64,000 bases of DNA, from the NCBI RefSeq assembly GCF_015207455.1, contig NZ_JADEWV010000002.1, forward strand, positions 1-64,000, written 5' to 3'. This DNA is from Microcoleus sp. LEGE 07076 (lineage in GTDB: Bacteria > Cyanobacteriota > Cyanobacteriia > Cyanobacteriales > Microcoleaceae). Below are positions 27,874 to 36,976 of this stretch, one piece after another (position 1 is the first letter of the stretch; each line of letters opens with the position of its first letter). Both the position numbers and the translations under genes were made by a program. The notes below the pieces were generated by a model, which saw only the letters and a list, made by a program, of their open reading frames with translations, had not been told where the DNA came from and searched no databases.

Positions 27874-28668
27874 TCAACTCGAAGCGCTGGTGTAAAAGCG
27901 GAGTGCAAATTGCCAGAAGTAGCGGGAGAAAAATAACAGCCCGATCGCCAAAACACCCGCCCCTGCGATCCAAACAATTTCACCTCTGCCCAGCATGGCT
28001 TCTGCCGGCACAGTAGTCAAGAAAGCAACGGGAACTACAAAAGTGAAGAAAAATCGATAAGCTGCGGGATAAGCTGCCATTGGAAATCTACCCGCTTCCA
28101 ACAATCCTCTGAGCACTTCAGTAACGTTGTAAATCTTGACAAACCAAATGCTGGTTGCACCTAACATAAACCAGATACTGTAAAGAGTAACAGTTCCGAA
28201 TAACAGCGGTATTGCTGTTAAAAAATAGTTGCCAATTCCGACTTCCAACTTATTAGCAGCATACAGCAGCAGTGCCGCGCCGAAGATTAAATCTGGGATT
28301 CCCCAAGGAGAAACTGTGTTTGCAGACAGCCAGAATTGGGAATTGATGGGTTTGAGAAGTACGAAATCCAGAGTACCTTGCTGCACTCGATCGACAATAC
28401 GGCTGAGGTTCGGTGCCAAAAAAGTTGAGGAAAACCCCTGCAAAATCGTAAAAATCCCGAGTACAACTAAAGCTTCTTCCCATGAATAGCCCGAAAACCT
28501 GTAGCCTGTACGGTAAAACAAAAACAGTCCGAACCAACTACCAGCCAGGTTTCCGAGGCTGCTGAGGGCTGCGAGGACAAAGTTGATCCGGTATTCGAGC
28601 TCCGCAGAGATCGCCGCACCCCAAAACAATTTCAGTACCTGCAAATATCGTCCCATGTTTGTCGCCAT
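27874..28668 (-). CDS. ABC-2 type transporter permease
   Basis: 264 residues with about six hydrophobic helices. FILQGFSSTFLAPNLSRIVDRVQQGTLDFVLLKPINSQFW is the hallmark of the cyanobacterial/actinobacterial ABC-2 permease family (DUF990-related), usually encoded with an ATPase and a second permease. Neither partner is adjacent, so they are encoded elsewhere. The substrate is unknown. Confidence 0.82.
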   Translation of the reverse strand: MATNMGRYLQVLKLFWGAAISAELEYRINFVLAALSSLGNLAGSWFGLFLFYRTGYRFSGYSWEEALVVLGIFTILQGFSSTFLAPNLSRIVDRVQQGTLDFVLLKPINSQFWLSANTVSPWGIPDLIFGAALLLYAANKLEVGIGNYFLTAIPLLFGTVTLYSIWFMLGATSIWFVKIYNVTEVLRGLLEAGRFPMAAYPAAYRFFFTFVVPVAFLTTVPAEAMLGRGEIVWIAGAGVLAIGLLFFSRYFWQFALRFYTSASS

Positions 28669-29129
28669 TTTTTGCGGTTGAAATACTTAAATTTTCTCTG
28701 ATTGTAAAGCTTGTATAAAGCCAAGTGCTGTGCGGTCGATCGTTTCACTATAACAATAAATTATTGATGTCGCTTAGTTAAGTATTTTTACTGACACGCA
28801 GTATTAAGTTTGTTTACAACAAAGTTACACAAAAACTACACTTATCTATTTAAGTGCATTTCAAACTCATATATTTCGGCAAGTATTAAGCATATTTGAT
28901 GTTTTAACAACAAGTATGGCTAAACAGATTAGAAATACTGATATGTTACAACTCTTCATATTATAAAATTTTGAAAACCATCTAGCCATACCCAGAACCA
29001 ACACTTAGGATGGTGCATACGTACTCGCAAGGAATACGTAACGAGCAATACGTAATCATACGTATAAAAATCACTGAGAAATCACTTCAATAAATCAACT
29101 TAAGTAAGAACACGTAAGGAAAACAAGAC
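28669..29129. other. Long leader region before the 19-codon ORF and radical SAM gene
   Basis: AT-rich 461-base region with three features. A 9-bp inverted repeat GTATGGCTA/TAGCCATAC (28914-28922, 28983-28991) encloses a 16-codon ORF at 28916 (MAKQIRNTDMLQLFIL). Four TACGTA palindromes follow at 29018, 29035, 29049 and 29059. An AAGGA ribosome site lies before ATG 29130. It is longer and more ordered than other spacers here, so it likely carries regulation. Confidence 0.5.
29018..29064. promoter_or_regulatory. Cluster of four TACGTA palindromes
   Basis: TACGTA occurs at 29018-29023, 29035-29040, 29049-29054 and 29059-29064, with start-to-start spacing of 17, 14 and 10 bases. Four copies of one hexanucleotide palindrome in 47 bases upstream of the small ORF suggest an operator. 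Confidence 0.45.
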
Positions 29130-29189
29130 ATGGATGCTTTAACATTATCCAGACTGGGCGTCAAGCACACCAAGAGTGCAGTAGCCTAA
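29130..29189 (+). CDS. 19-residue ORF, possible peptide substrate of the adjacent radical SAM enzyme
   Basis: ATG 29130 to TAA 29187-29189 encodes MDALTLSRLGVKHTKSAVA. An AAGGA Shine-Dalgarno sits at the right distance upstream, and the stop is only 27 bases before the radical SAM start. It could be a very short RiPP-type precursor, or a leader peptide controlling translation of the next gene. No Cys, Trp or Tyr is present, so a crosslinking substrate would have to use other residues. Assignment is by position only. Confidence 0.4.
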   Translation: MDALTLSRLGVKHTKSAVA

Positions 29190-29216
29190 TCGCTCAGGAT
29201 TAATACAGGATTCGAC

Positions 29217-30203
29217 GTGACAACCCCAGTCACTTTTTACGGAATTGTTAACGAACACTGCAATGTTAAATGCCGCCAGTGCGAGTATTGGCGGCTCAAA
29301 GAATATAAAGACGAAATGACGATCGAAGATTGGGAAAAAGCCTTATTGAGCGTCAAAGAATTTGTCGGCGAATTTTCCATCAACTTTAGCGGGGGCGAAC
29401 CTTATATTAAAAAAGGTTTTCTAGACTTGCTAGCTTTTGCCAACAAAAATGGCATTCACGCCGGCGTAACCACCAACGGTTATTGCATGACCAAGGAAAA
29501 TGCTGCTAAAACTGTGGCGGCGCGTCCTTTTAATGTGAATATGTCCGTTGACGGGCCGAATGCAGAATTGCACGATTATTTGCGCGGTCAACCCGGATTG
29601 TTCGATCGGCTTTCCAAAGGAATCGGTTATCTGCGAGCTGAACAAGAAAAACAAAACGTCCTGTTTCCCATCAACGTCAAACCCACTATCAATCGGCTCA
29701 ACTTCCGCCACCTAGAGGAAATTGTAACCTGGGCTCAGGGAATTGGAGCGACGACGGTGAACTTCCAACCAGTCAACCGCTGGACACCAGAAACCTACTC
29801 GGAATTGTGGATTGAAAAAGAAGACGTGGAGGAATTTTCACAAGTCATTGAGCGCTTAATTGAGATGAAGAAAAATGGCGCGCCAATTATGAACAGCGAT
29901 GAAGTATTGCGTTTGATGGTGCCTCACTTTGCAGAAGAAAAAGCTCCCGATTCAACTCGTCCTTGTCGCGTTGGACTGCGTAATTACTGGATTGATACGC
30001 GCGGCGACGTGAAATTGTGCGATGAGTTTCCGGTGATTGGAAACGTGAAAGAGGAAAGCGCCCGTGCGATTTGGTATGGCGAAAAAGCCCAGGAAGTCCG
30101 CCGCGATACTTTGAATTGCGGCAAGCTTTGTCTGATTACTTGCGTCTCGCAAAAGACGATTTTCGACAAGGTGAAAATGGGGATGAAGTTATTGAAGAAT
30201 TAA
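29217..30203 (+). CDS. Radical SAM protein with C-terminal SPASM-like cysteines
   Basis: 328 residues from a GTG start. C15xxxC19xxC22 (CNVKCRQC) binds the [4Fe-4S]-SAM cluster, and SINFSGGEPYIKKGF is the GGE motif. The C-terminus has extra cysteines (RPCRVGL, VKLCDEF, NCGKLCLITC), arranged like a SPASM/twitch auxiliary cluster; this is common in peptide- and protein-modifying radical SAM enzymes. The only local candidate substrate is the 19-residue ORF just upstream. The reaction is unknown. Confidence 0.85.
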   Translation: MTTPVTFYGIVNEHCNVKCRQCEYWRLKEYKDEMTIEDWEKALLSVKEFVGEFSINFSGGEPYIKKGFLDLLAFANKNGIHAGVTTNGYCMTKENAAKTVAARPFNVNMSVDGPNAELHDYLRGQPGLFDRLSKGIGYLRAEQEKQNVLFPINVKPTINRLNFRHLEEIVTWAQGIGATTVNFQPVNRWTPETYSELWIEKEDVEEFSQVIERLIEMKKNGAPIMNSDEVLRLMVPHFAEEKAPDSTRPCRVGLRNYWIDTRGDVKLCDEFPVIGNVKEESARAIWYGEKAQEVRRDTLNCGKLCLITCVSQKTIFDKVKMGMKLLKN

Positions 30204-30242
30204 CTTTGTTAATATCCGGGGCGGGTTGATTTCTCGCCGCCG

Positions 30243-30388
30243 AGAAACCGGGTTTTTGCAACAAATCTCGGTTTAGTACCACAAATCTAGAAAGAAACCC
30301 GGTTTCTGGGAGGCGGCCAGAAACCGGGTTTCTGCGACAAATCTCGGTTTAGTACCACAAATCTAGAAAGAAACCCGGTTTCTGGGAT
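30243..30388. repeat. Two tandem copies of a ~76-bp palindromic repeat
   Basis: Each copy begins AGAAACCGGGTTT and ends AAACCCGGTTTCTGG, mutually complementary, with a shared interior containing GTACCACAAATCTAG. Offset between copies is 76 bases. Lies between the radical SAM gene and ndk (convergent), where it might also end transcription. Confidence 0.8.
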
Positions 30389-30418
30389 TGAGGTGCGATT
30401 TTTTGGAGAATATCAAAA

Positions 30419-30868
30419 CTACTCCACAATCCAAGGAGTTAAACAAGGAGTCCAACTACTCAATTCTTCAGCTTTGAACCACAGGCTAATTTCCTGGTTC
30501 GCAGTTTCCACAGCATCAGAACCGTGAATGATATTGCGGCCGACATTCACAGCCAAATCGCCACGAATTGTTCCCGGTTCAGAATTCAGAGGATTTGTAG
30601 CGCCAATCATTTTTCTCGCCGAGGCCACAACGCCGGATCCTTCCCACACCATCGCCACCATCGGCCCGGAAGTGATGAAGTCTACCAGTCCCGCAAAAAA
30701 TGGTCTTTCTTTGTGTACGGCGTAATGCTGTTCGGCTAGTTCGCGACTCGCCGTGATTAGCTTCATCCCAACTAGCGTGAAGCCTTTGGCTTCAAAACGA
30801 CCGATAATTTCGCCGACGAGTCCGCGCTGTACGCCGTCGGGCTTAATCGCTAAAAAAGTCCGTTCCAA
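30419..30868 (-). CDS. ndk: Nucleoside diphosphate kinase
   Basis: 149 residues, the family length. N-terminal [20 protein letters not shown]. The active-site His is in [20 protein letters not shown] (about residue 115). Transfers gamma-phosphate between nucleotides. ATG start is unambiguous; convergent with the radical SAM gene. Confidence 0.97.
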   Translation of the reverse strand: MERTFLAIKPDGVQRGLVGEIIGRFEAKGFTLVGMKLITASRELAEQHYAVHKERPFFAGLVDFITSGPMVAMVWEGSGVVASARKMIGATNPLNSEPGTIRGDLAVNVGRNIIHGSDAVETANQEISLWFKAEELSSWTPCLTPWIVE

Positions 30869-31189
30869 GATTAACTCCTATTATTTTCTTAACCGATCCA
30901 AAAGACAGAGTAGCTCAGAATGCACCTAAAGGCAATTCTGAAAATATAAAATAGTTATTTTAAAATTTACGCAGAACCTTTATCTGTTGGGTGATGATAG
31001 CTGCAACTTACTCCTATTTTGAAACTTGCTAGGATCCAAATCACAATATTTGGTGACTAAAAACACGCTTAGGTGCGATTTTAATTACAAATATCTACGA
31101 TCTAAAACACAAATATTTGGGATTGACCAGATAGATAATTAAGGGAGGTACTAACATTGTATTGAAAACTCTTACTGTGGCACGAAACT
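30869..31189. other. Intergenic region
   Basis: 321 AT-rich bases between divergent ndk and the next gene. A strong Shine-Dalgarno-like GGGAGGT at about 31143-31149 lies 41 bases before the annotated ATG 31190 and is followed out of frame by a short TTG-initiated ORF. Imperfect repeats of ACAAATAT and ATTTGG occur near 31045-31120. No gene. Confidence 0.4.
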
Positions 31190-31948
31190 ATGAAAGAGAT
31201 TGTAGCATTCATCGACAAAAAAAAGCAACTATTCACAAAATTGCCTTTATTTGAATTTTTAGCTAATAAACACATTCACCCGAATCAACGACTAATTTTT
31301 GCACCTTTACTCGCTCCTTTTGCTGTGGGGTTGAGCGACTTGAATAAGTACGTCCTCCGAGAATCTTCTAGCAACAACAAGGTTCAGGAATTGATTAACA
31401 AGTATACTTATAAAGAAAACTACTATTGGCACGGGTATCTGCAACATTTAGAGACATTGGGATTTAACCAATTAATGAGTTGCGGGGACTTCAGATTGCT
31501 TTGGGGTGAAGAAACTCAAAAAACTCGATCGCTGTGTTCGGTGCTCGAACGCTACGCTTGGAAAGCCTCTCCGGTTCAGAAACTGGTGTTAGTCGAAGTT
31601 TTGCAAGGAACCGCCACAGTTTTTTTTGAGGCGGCGCTAGCAGTGGTAATGGAATTACAACAAGTTACCAATAAAGAATATGTTTATTTTGGAGGAGGTT
31701 ATGTGGGTTTGGAAAATGAGCGCATTTTAAATACACCTGAAATGTTGCAGGTTTTGGCGGAGATAGAACTTACTGAGTCGGAACAGCAAGCAGCTTTAGA
31801 ATTAGTAGAAAATGTATTTGAATTATTTACAGAAGCGATGAAAGAGCTGTTCGGACACAGCAAAACAAATTCTTGTAATACTGTGCTGCAAGTGTCGTCA
31901 ATTTCTGCGATCGATCGCGCTTTCGACTGTTTGGATGTTTGTCAATAG
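31190..31948 (+). CDS. Heme-oxygenase-like-fold protein, unknown function
   Basis: 252 residues, all helical. ENYYWHGYLQHLETLG, SLCSVLERYAW and FFEAALAVVMEL fit the seven-helix heme-oxygenase-like scaffold used by TENA and by non-heme di-iron oxidases. A full set of metal ligands cannot be assigned by eye. It is not a classical HO1 heme oxygenase. It stands alone on the plus strand; see the displaced ribosome site noted for 30869-31189. Confidence 0.55.
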   Translation: MKEIVAFIDKKKQLFTKLPLFEFLANKHIHPNQRLIFAPLLAPFAVGLSDLNKYVLRESSSNNKVQELINKYTYKENYYWHGYLQHLETLGFNQLMSCGDFRLLWGEETQKTRSLCSVLERYAWKASPVQKLVLVEVLQGTATVFFEAALAVVMELQQVTNKEYVYFGGGYVGLENERILNTPEMLQVLAEIELTESEQQAALELVENVFELFTEAMKELFGHSKTNSCNTVLQVSSISAIDRAFDCLDVCQ

Positions 31949-32014
31949 TCATCTGCACATAAACCTGTTCAAAACAGGCTGTCCGACCTGTTCTACAATC
32001 ATTATTGGAGATGT

Positions 32015-32111
32015 CTATAGCGGTTCGATCGCGTCGTGAGGTATGCCCGATTCCCGATTCCCGATTCCCGATGCCCGACACCACCTCAAATGAGATATCG
32101 AAATGCCATAA
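32015..32111. mobile_element. MITE-like dispersed element, copy 2 (inverted)
   Basis: Same ends as 8823-8923 in inverse orientation: CTATAGCGGTTCGATCGCG at the left, and the complement of GGCATTTCGATATCTCAT at the right. Its interior holds five heptamers of the type CCCGATT (32046-32080) in place of the other copy's different heptamers. It ends four bases before the proB stop codon. Confidence 0.6.
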
Positions 32112-32114
32112 CGC

Positions 32115-33224
32115 TCAAACAATTACTAAATTATCTCGGTGTACCGCTGTTTCTACGCCTGCATAGCCTAAAATTTTAGCAATTTTATCTGACTTGCAGC
32201 CCTGGATTTGTGTTAATTCTAAACTGCTATAATTCACAAGTCCTCTGGCAATTTCCTTGCCTTCTGTGTCGCACAACTGCACGGAATCATCAGCTTGAAA
32301 TTCTCCTTCTACTCGCGCAATACCGGCCGCTAACAGGGATTTTCCGCTGTGGGAAATTGCCTTGACAGCACCGGCATCTAAATACAGTTTTCCTGCTGGA
32401 ATTAGCACGTTGGCTATCCAGTGTTTGCGAGCGTTTACAGGGCGAGGTTGCGGCTCGAATTGAGTGCCGATCGACTCTCCGTTAAGTATTTTCTCGATAT
32501 TACCAGGAAAGCAGCCGTTTGTGATGACAGTCCGCACTCCCGATGCTGTGGCTATTCTGGCGGCTTCAATTTTGGTCACCATTCCGCCGGTTCCCCAACC
32601 GCTGCGGGAATCTCCTGTTTTTACCTGAAATTCTGTGAGCTGTGCCATATTTTGGACTAGGGCGATCGGCTGCGCGTCGGGATTGCTGCGCGGATCTGCC
32701 GAATACAGCCGATCGACATCTGTGAGCACGAACAGCCAATCTGCTTCTACCAAACTCGCTACTAGCGCCGAAAGCGTGTCGTTATCGCCAAATTTGAGTT
32801 CGTCTACCGCTACAGTATCGTTCTCGTTGACGATCGGAATCACGCCCAACCGTAGCAGTTGCCCAAACGTATTGCAAGCATTAACATAACCGTTGCGCTG
32901 CACTAAATCGCCTCTGGTGAGCAATACTTGGGCGATCGGCTGTTGTAGAGTAGTAAACAAGTCATCGTACACGCGCATCAGCCGCCCTTGGCCCACGGCA
33001 GCCACAGCTTGTTTCAGAGCAATATTTCGCGGGCGTTCCGTCAAACCCAAGCGCGCGCAGCCCACTCCAACCGCACCAGAAGAAACCAAAACTACTCGAT
33101 GGCCGATCTGCCGCAGACCTGCTAAAATTTCGACTAATGCAGCAATAGTTGAGAGAGCTAAGTTTCCGGTAGTCGATCGAGTCAGGGTCGAAGTTCCTAT
33201 TTTAACAACAATAGTTTTAGTCAT
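32115..33224 (-). CDS. proB: Glutamate 5-kinase
   Basis: 369 residues. An amino-acid kinase domain ([58 protein letters not shown]) is followed by a C-terminal PUA domain (about 275-360), the standard two-domain form. It catalyses the first step of proline synthesis. The ATG immediately follows an AACAAAT heptamer array on the sense strand. It is the last gene of the minus-strand set ruvX-DUF3727-mltG-yqeG-proB. Confidence 0.95.
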   Translation of the reverse strand: MTKTIVVKIGTSTLTRSTTGNLALSTIAALVEILAGLRQIGHRVVLVSSGAVGVGCARLGLTERPRNIALKQAVAAVGQGRLMRVYDDLFTTLQQPIAQVLLTRGDLVQRNGYVNACNTFGQLLRLGVIPIVNENDTVAVDELKFGDNDTLSALVASLVEADWLFVLTDVDRLYSADPRSNPDAQPIALVQNMAQLTEFQVKTGDSRSGWGTGGMVTKIEAARIATASGVRTVITNGCFPGNIEKILNGESIGTQFEPQPRPVNARKHWIANVLIPAGKLYLDAGAVKAISHSGKSLLAAGIARVEGEFQADDSVQLCDTEGKEIARGLVNYSSLELTQIQGCKSDKIAKILGYAGVETAVHRDNLVIV

Positions 33225-33273
33225 TTGTTATTTGTTATTTGTTGTTTGTTATTTGTTATTTGTTATTTGTTAT
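33222..33273 (-). repeat. AACAAAT heptamer array abutting the proB start codon
   Basis: About seven 7-mers (AACAAAT, one AACAAAC on the minus strand); the last unit contributes the A of the proB ATG, exactly as at nth. Confidence 0.85.
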
Positions 33274-33630
33274 GACAATCAGAGCTTTTTTATTTAATTG
33301 CGATCGAGTTCCAAACGGCCTATTCATAAACAATATTTCAAATTAATTACTAATATACCTCTCCAATAACTATTGTGGAACAGGCATCCTGCCTGTTCCA
33401 AACAGGCTTTTTATGATATGTCTAATCACTGATGATACCAAATCCGGGTAATATATGATTCGGCGGTTGAAACCGCGTCTACACAAACGATGTCGGCCTG
33501 CGCCGACTGGTTCATAAAGGGTATCCAAAACCCGAATTTGGTATGACTGCTAACTACTAACCAGTTACCAATGACTAATGACAACTAACTACTGACTACT
33601 GACTACTGACTACTGACTACTGACTAATGA
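33274..33630. other. Intergenic region with three repeat types
   Basis: Holds a single GTGGAACAGGCATC-type palindrome (about 33374-33412), a copy of dispersed family B (33461-33510), and a GACTACT heptamer array (about 33584-33625). No gene is supported. Confidence 0.6.
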
Positions 33631-34152
33631 CTAATCTTTAATTTTCAGAGATGCCCCCAAAGCTTGAGAAACCCATACTTCAAAAGAGCGCACCGGATAC
33701 TTGCGAAGCGCATAGCCAGCATCAACCATTGGCTCGACTAAAATAGTAAACATACCCAAACGATTGCCGGCCAAAACATCAGTAAACAGCCGATCGCCCA
33801 CCATCGCCACCTGTTCCACCTGCAAATTCATCGCCGTCACAGCTTTTCGCAACTTGCGGCGCGACGGTTTAGCAGCACCCGTGATGTAAGGTAGATTCAA
33901 AGACTCAGCAATTCTACCGATCCGAGTTTCACTTAAATTATTGCTCGCCAACCACAGCGATACTATCGGTTTAATTTCTTCCACCCACAGGCTGAGTTCG
34001 GGAGAAGCATTCATTGATGTAATCGGAACGAGAGTTTCGTCTACATCCAAAACTAATCCTTTAATCTGATATTCCTGCAGAATATCTGCCGTTAAATTCA
34101 CAATCGAATTGCCTAAAACTAAGTCAGGCTGTAATAGTTTACCCCAAGTCAT
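33631..34152 (-). CDS. YqeG-family HAD phosphatase
   Basis: 173 residues. HAD motif I LVLDVDETLVPI (about 35-46), motif II SLWLASNN, and motif IV GDRLFTDVLAGNRLGM place it in the YqeG IIIA subfamily. Bacterial YqeG and its plastid relative are phosphatidylglycerophosphate phosphatases, so a role in PG synthesis for thylakoids is plausible. Position between mltG and proB is typical of cyanobacteria. Confidence 0.85.
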   Translation of the reverse strand: MTWGKLLQPDLVLGNSIVNLTADILQEYQIKGLVLDVDETLVPITSMNASPELSLWVEEIKPIVSLWLASNNLSETRIGRIAESLNLPYITGAAKPSRRKLRKAVTAMNLQVEQVAMVGDRLFTDVLAGNRLGMFTILVEPMVDAGYALRKYPVRSFEVWVSQALGASLKIKD

Positions 34153-34287
34153 AATGATTTTAGATTTTAGATTAAAGAATCGAGAAATAAGAAATTGGAA
34201 GTTAAAGATTTAAAAAGTAAAAAATCAAAAGCGAGCGTTATTGCTTTTGCTTTGTTACTTTTTACTTATGTGTTAGTGATTGCCAAT

Positions 34288-35412
34288 CTATTGACCCGAT
34301 CGCACTTTTTGGTCAACTTGAGCCACAGCAGCATTGTGTTCCGCCAGAGTGCGGCTGAAAATGTGAGTGCCATCGTACCGAGCCATAAAATACAGATATT
34401 CCGTATTTTCAGGAACCAGAGTCGCTGACAAACTGGCGATTCCCGGAGACGCGATCGGAGTTGGTGGCAGCCCTACGTTGAGATAAGTATTGTAAGGAGA
34501 AGGCGTTTCCACCTGCTTAAAAGTCAAAGGCTTCTCCTTAGTTTGCCTGATGCCGAGGGCATATTCAACTGTAGGATCGGATCCCAAGGGCATATTATTT
34601 TTCAGACGGTTGTTGAACACCCCTGAAATGAGATTGCGCTCGCTCGCCACCACAGCTTCTTTTTCCACAATACTAGCCAGCGTTACCCACTCTTTTAAAG
34701 AAAGCTTAGTATTGTTCTGATTTTTTTGATATACCGGTAAAGCCAAGCGCTCGAAACGATCGAGCATTTGTTCGATCGCAGCTTCCGGGCTAACGGCATC
34801 GCCGTCTAGCTGATAAGTATCCGGGTACAAAAACCCTTCCAAATGAGGCAAGCCGCTCGGTAGCCAAGGGTACTTAGCGTAGGGAACTTGACTCGCCGCC
34901 GCCAAAAAATCCCGAGCCGGGAAAAAACCTTGGGCTTCAAAATAAGCGCTCATTTGTTGCATTGACCACCCTTCTGGAATCGTGAAACTCTGCTGTGCGA
35001 CTTCACCTTTCCAAATTTTCTCAGCTACCGCACTCAGAGGTTGAGTCGGCGACAGTTGGTAAGTTCCGGCTTTAAAATCTCCGTCGCGGTTTTGCATCGT
35101 CAGCCAGCGGGCCCACATATTCCATGCTCCTGCCGATCGAATTAAGCCCGCAGCTTCCAAATCCTGCCCGATTTTTTGACTGGAAGTACCGGGGGGGATT
35201 TGGACTGTCACAGCAGCCTCATCTCCTGGTGTAGTTGACGTTTCAGCGATTTTAGGAGGGGCAGAAGCCCAGCTCCACCAAGCCCAGCCCTGCCAAGCGC
35301 AAATTCCCCAAATTACTGGCAGCAAGGCCAGATAAAACAACCATTTAGAAAATTGCGGAGTAGCTTTTCGGCTCTCTCGCGGGCTGCTTTTTGTCAGTTG
35401 TTGTTTGCTCAT
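34288..35412 (-). CDS. mltG: Endolytic murein transglycosylase MltG
   Basis: 374 residues. A cytoplasmic N-terminus is followed by one membrane helix (about 25-47), a LysM-like subdomain, and the YceG catalytic domain: EGFLYPDTYQL, ASIVEKEAV (catalytic Glu), GVFNNRLKNNMPLGSDPTV and SPYNTYLNVGLPPTPIASPG. It cuts nascent glycan strands to terminate elongation. Confidence 0.93.
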   Translation of the reverse strand: MSKQQLTKSSPRESRKATPQFSKWLFYLALLPVIWGICAWQGWAWWSWASAPPKIAETSTTPGDEAAVTVQIPPGTSSQKIGQDLEAAGLIRSAGAWNMWARWLTMQNRDGDFKAGTYQLSPTQPLSAVAEKIWKGEVAQQSFTIPEGWSMQQMSAYFEAQGFFPARDFLAAASQVPYAKYPWLPSGLPHLEGFLYPDTYQLDGDAVSPEAAIEQMLDRFERLALPVYQKNQNNTKLSLKEWVTLASIVEKEAVVASERNLISGVFNNRLKNNMPLGSDPTVEYALGIRQTKEKPLTFKQVETPSPYNTYLNVGLPPTPIASPGIASLSATLVPENTEYLYFMARYDGTHIFSRTLAEHNAAVAQVDQKVRSGQ

Positions 35413-35659
35413 AGTCCGTTGTCCTGGATAATCGAGGGTTAACTAGCGACTAATGACTGATGACCTGCGATTGATGACCGAAAAGTTACGAATACAAGCC
35501 CTTTAAAAGACTCTATTCATGTGGCCCAATTCAAAAGCCCGATCGCGAAGGCAGAAGCGGCCATAAGAGAAAAAGTTCGCTCGGGCGAGCAGTTTACTTT
35601 TAATAAAATCGTAAAAAATGCTGCTTTTTGCCCTCTGGTCTTCAGCCTGCTATTTAGAG

Positions 35660-36235
35660 CTAATCAAGCTCGTCAAAAAACTGGTCTTCTAGCATGGGCA
35701 ACATCGGTTCCAGCCTTTGGAATTCTTCTTCCGAGAGCAATTCTGGCTTGCCGTCATCATTGATTCGAGCCAAGATAAAGAACGGGTCCAGAGGCGTATA
35801 AATGGCATATTCCTGTTCTTCGTGATAGAAGCTGGTCAGCCACATCAGTTCCTCAAAGTCCGACTCCTCATCAGCATCGGCCTCCGGCGCCAAATCCTCC
35901 TCGGGAAATTCCGGCAATTCGCCAACCACAGTCAGTGTCACCGCCGTGCGCCGGAGTGTCAAGTTCTGCTCTTGCAGAACAACTTTAGCAATATCAAAAA
36001 TTTTGTCAATTTCGGTCTCGTCTTCTACAGGAATTGCTGATTCGTCAGTTTCGTCTCCGTGCCAAGTAAAAATTTCTACCGGAGAGTCGATCGGAATCAG
36101 CAAAGCGTATTCTTGACCTTCTAGGTTCATCGAATGCTCTATGTTGCAAGTGAGCGAGCGCCCTAATTCATCCGTCAGGGTGACGGACTCTTCGTTGGAA
36201 CTGCCATTCTCTTTGCGGTTTGGGGATGAGGACAT
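35660..36235 (-). CDS. DUF1292/DUF3727 protein
   Basis: 191 residues, very acidic. The N-terminal half (SVTLTDELGRSLTCNIEHSM) is DUF1292-like. The C-terminal half (EELMWLTSFYHEEQEYAIYT) resembles DUF3727, specific to cyanobacteria and plastids. It lies between ruvX and mltG; the function is unknown. Confidence 0.82.
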   Translation of the reverse strand: MSSSPNRKENGSSNEESVTLTDELGRSLTCNIEHSMNLEGQEYALLIPIDSPVEIFTWHGDETDESAIPVEDETEIDKIFDIAKVVLQEQNLTLRRTAVTLTVVGELPEFPEEDLAPEADADEESDFEELMWLTSFYHEEQEYAIYTPLDPFFILARINDDGKPELLSEEEFQRLEPMLPMLEDQFFDELD

Positions 36236-36539
36236 CGCGTCTATCTTAATTTTCCGTCAATATTTCAGTAATGTTTGCTTGACAATTGGGAGTTTTCATC
36301 TTCGATCTTCTGGTGGCGCGGGCGATCGCCAGTCCACAAGCTTAAACCGCGAGACTCGCGGCATTTTCCACGCGGAGAGTGCAGCGTTTAAATTTCAGTC
36401 GAGTCCAGAGCGATACTGAAGACAAATCACAATTTTGTGCTGCTTCAGTACCGAGGGTACAGCGAAATTTTCTCAAGTATGTCAACGGTTACAGGTGTGC
36501 GTAGCAAACTTGCACAACTTAGGATATCACGCCTTCGTT
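36236..36539. other. Intergenic region
   Basis: 304 bases upstream of the DUF3727 gene. No ORF on codon or homology grounds; HIP1-like octamer near 36321. Nothing else recognised. Confidence 0.5.
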
Positions 36540-36976
36540 AAAAGCTATCACCGAAAAACGAGCCCGGCGTGCCCCTGGCTTTAGACACGGGGAGGAAGTC
36601 GGCTGCGGTTTCAACCGCCTTCAATATTTCTTTACACAACTGATTGAAAGGTTGGATTAGAATTAGATTGCAAGTAAAACAACCATCTATGTGTTGAAAC
36701 ACTCTAGTATCGGAGAAATCCCGGCACAGTGAGCCACCACACTCCTTGAGGAGTAGTAAGCCTGTATAACTGACAAGTAATGGCAGAGTGTGAAGCGTAC
36801 CTATCTGGCATTGTGATGGATTATGAAAGCAAACACAATTTAAAAGTAAGCGCAATTGCAATACCCTTTATACTGGTAGTTGTTTTGAGCGTATAGATGT
36901 GCTTTGATAACGCCTTTGAGAGTTTTCGGATTCATTCAAGAATCCCCGTGGCTTCAGCCCTGGGGAGTATCAAGAT
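36540..36976 (+). mobile_element. Relic of an IS605/IscB-type element with candidate structured RNA
   Basis: Two hairpins of the kind found at ends of cyanobacterial IS200/IS605-superfamily elements: GTGCCCCTGGCTTTAG..GGGG (about 36570-36595) and CCCCGTGGCTTCAGCC..GGGG (about 36943-36967). Between them lies a strongly structured segment, 36715-36830, in which CACACTC (36738-36744) pairs with GAGTGTG (36786-36792), or alternatively ACTCC-ttga-GGAGT folds locally. No transposase or nuclease ORF remains. The right hairpin overlaps the last codons of ruvX. Confidence 0.45.

Noticed and set aside
36538-36861. 107-codon open frame on the minus strand upstream of ruvX
   Set aside because: It runs antisense through the structured mobile-element relic; composition (many Cys and Leu) does not look coding.
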